Assembly (NCBI GenBank): GCA_003157945.1
Contig: PMFY01000165.1
Location: forward strand, 1 to 5,300
Source of the DNA: Acidimicrobiaceae bacterium
Lineage (GTDB): Bacteria; Actinomycetota; Acidimicrobiia; Acidimicrobiales; RAAP-2
Reading direction: 5' to 3'
Length of the DNA: 5,300 bases
Shown: one piece after another, positions 5,088-5,300 of the stretch
Position numbering within the stretch: the stretch's first letter is position 1
How the letters are laid out: every line of letters starts with the position of its first letter
Position numbers and translations under genes: made by a program
The notes under the pieces: model-generated
Database searches by the model: none
What the model was told of the DNA's origin: nothing
The model's input: only the letters and a program-made list of their open reading frames with translations

Positions 5088-5300
5088 TCGAGAGCGCTAG
5101 CTCCTTTGCCGCTTGAAAGTACTGGGGCAGCTTGGATTTAACCGCCTGGGGGAGTGCCCCAATTCGCGCTCCGCGCAGACGGTTAGCTGTCGCCATTTTG
5201 GGAACTCTTCCCCTCCTGTGCCATTCCCGGAACCCTCCCATCTTCTTTCTTTATCTCTCCTATTGAGTTCCGTCCCCTCACGCGGGAAGGTAAAGGGGAG
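5058..5300. other. Segment of different composition (about 55% GC), possibly foreign or a chimeric join
   Basis: From about 5058 GC content falls to roughly 55% by hand count (133 of 240 bases from 5061). A strongly pyrimidine-rich run covers 5208-5263 (about 82% C+T). Two small perfect stems occur: TGGGG/CCCCA (5147-5151 with 5157-5161) and GGGAA/TTCCC (5200-5204 with 5208-5212). Stop codons are frequent on the plus strand. I see no tRNA, rRNA, transposase or intron signature. It could be the end of an inserted element, an old insertion, or an assembly chimera; the window ends before this can be decided. Confidence 0.5.
5068..5241 (-). CDS. Doubtful short ORF in the compositionally different end
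   Basis: A 57-codon frame running from an ATG at 5241, with an internal ATG at 5196 that would give 42 residues. The product begins MGGFREWHRRGRVPK, is basic, and ends with a more hydrophobic stretch, ALSIAFVSL. An AGGAG (minus strand, about 16 nt before the first ATG) and an AGGAGG (15 nt before the second) are both too far for good Shine-Dalgarno sites. It overlaps the first codons of the maltokinase-cap-like frame in another phase. I recognise no family. Frames of this length are not rare in DNA of 55% GC. Confidence 0.18.
   Translation of the reverse strand: MGGFREWHRRGRVPKMATANRLRGARIGALPQAVKSKLPQYFQAAKELALSIAFVSL

Overview
The window is high-GC bacterial DNA (GC3-rich codons throughout the clear genes) with an Actinomycetota gene set. 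It has a mycobacterial-type trimeric purine-nucleoside phosphorylase, a dTDP-L-rhamnose 4-epimerase-like SDR of the kind common in actinobacteria, a seven-bladed beta-propeller lipoprotein, a secreted two-repeat protein of an uncharacterised actinobacterial family, and a free-standing maltokinase-cap-like protein. The exact class cannot be read from the sequence. The last roughly 240 bases (about 55% GC by hand count) do not match the rest in composition.

Layout. Positions 1-686 (minus) hold the N-terminal 228 residues of the SDR epimerase; its C-terminus lies outside the window. A short intergenic region of about 125 bp separates it from a divergent purine-nucleoside phosphorylase gene (812-1675, plus). 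A leaderless-looking promoter (TACGAT, 1717-1722) then places the predicted transcription start on an ATG at 1729. That ATG opens a doubtful 63-codon ORF whose stop overlaps, as ATGA, the start of a lipoprotein gene (1917-2933, plus). A 368-bp intergenic region with inverted repeats and a lower-GC promoter-like end leads to a secreted tandem-repeat protein (3302-4477, plus). A perfect 15-bp inverted repeat (4496-4528) sits between this gene and the convergent maltokinase-cap-like gene (stop at 4581, minus). The 5' end of that last gene appears to be cut off near 5057, where codon use and GC change abruptly.

How the genes fit together. I see no multi-gene operon with a single pathway. The epimerase suggests surface-sugar metabolism, the phosphorylase purine salvage, and the two exported proteins cell-envelope or extracellular roles. 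I do not see a clear defence system, CRISPR array, RNA gene or complete mobile element.

Most worth a second look: (1) the duplicated motif IHxNKHxxPGY in the secreted protein; (2) a phosphorylase that keeps the purine- and phosphate-binding residues but has Pro where the family has the ribose-5'-hydroxyl-contacting His; (3) the leaderless/ATGA arrangement before the lipoprotein; (4) the compositional break near 5057 that truncates the last gene.
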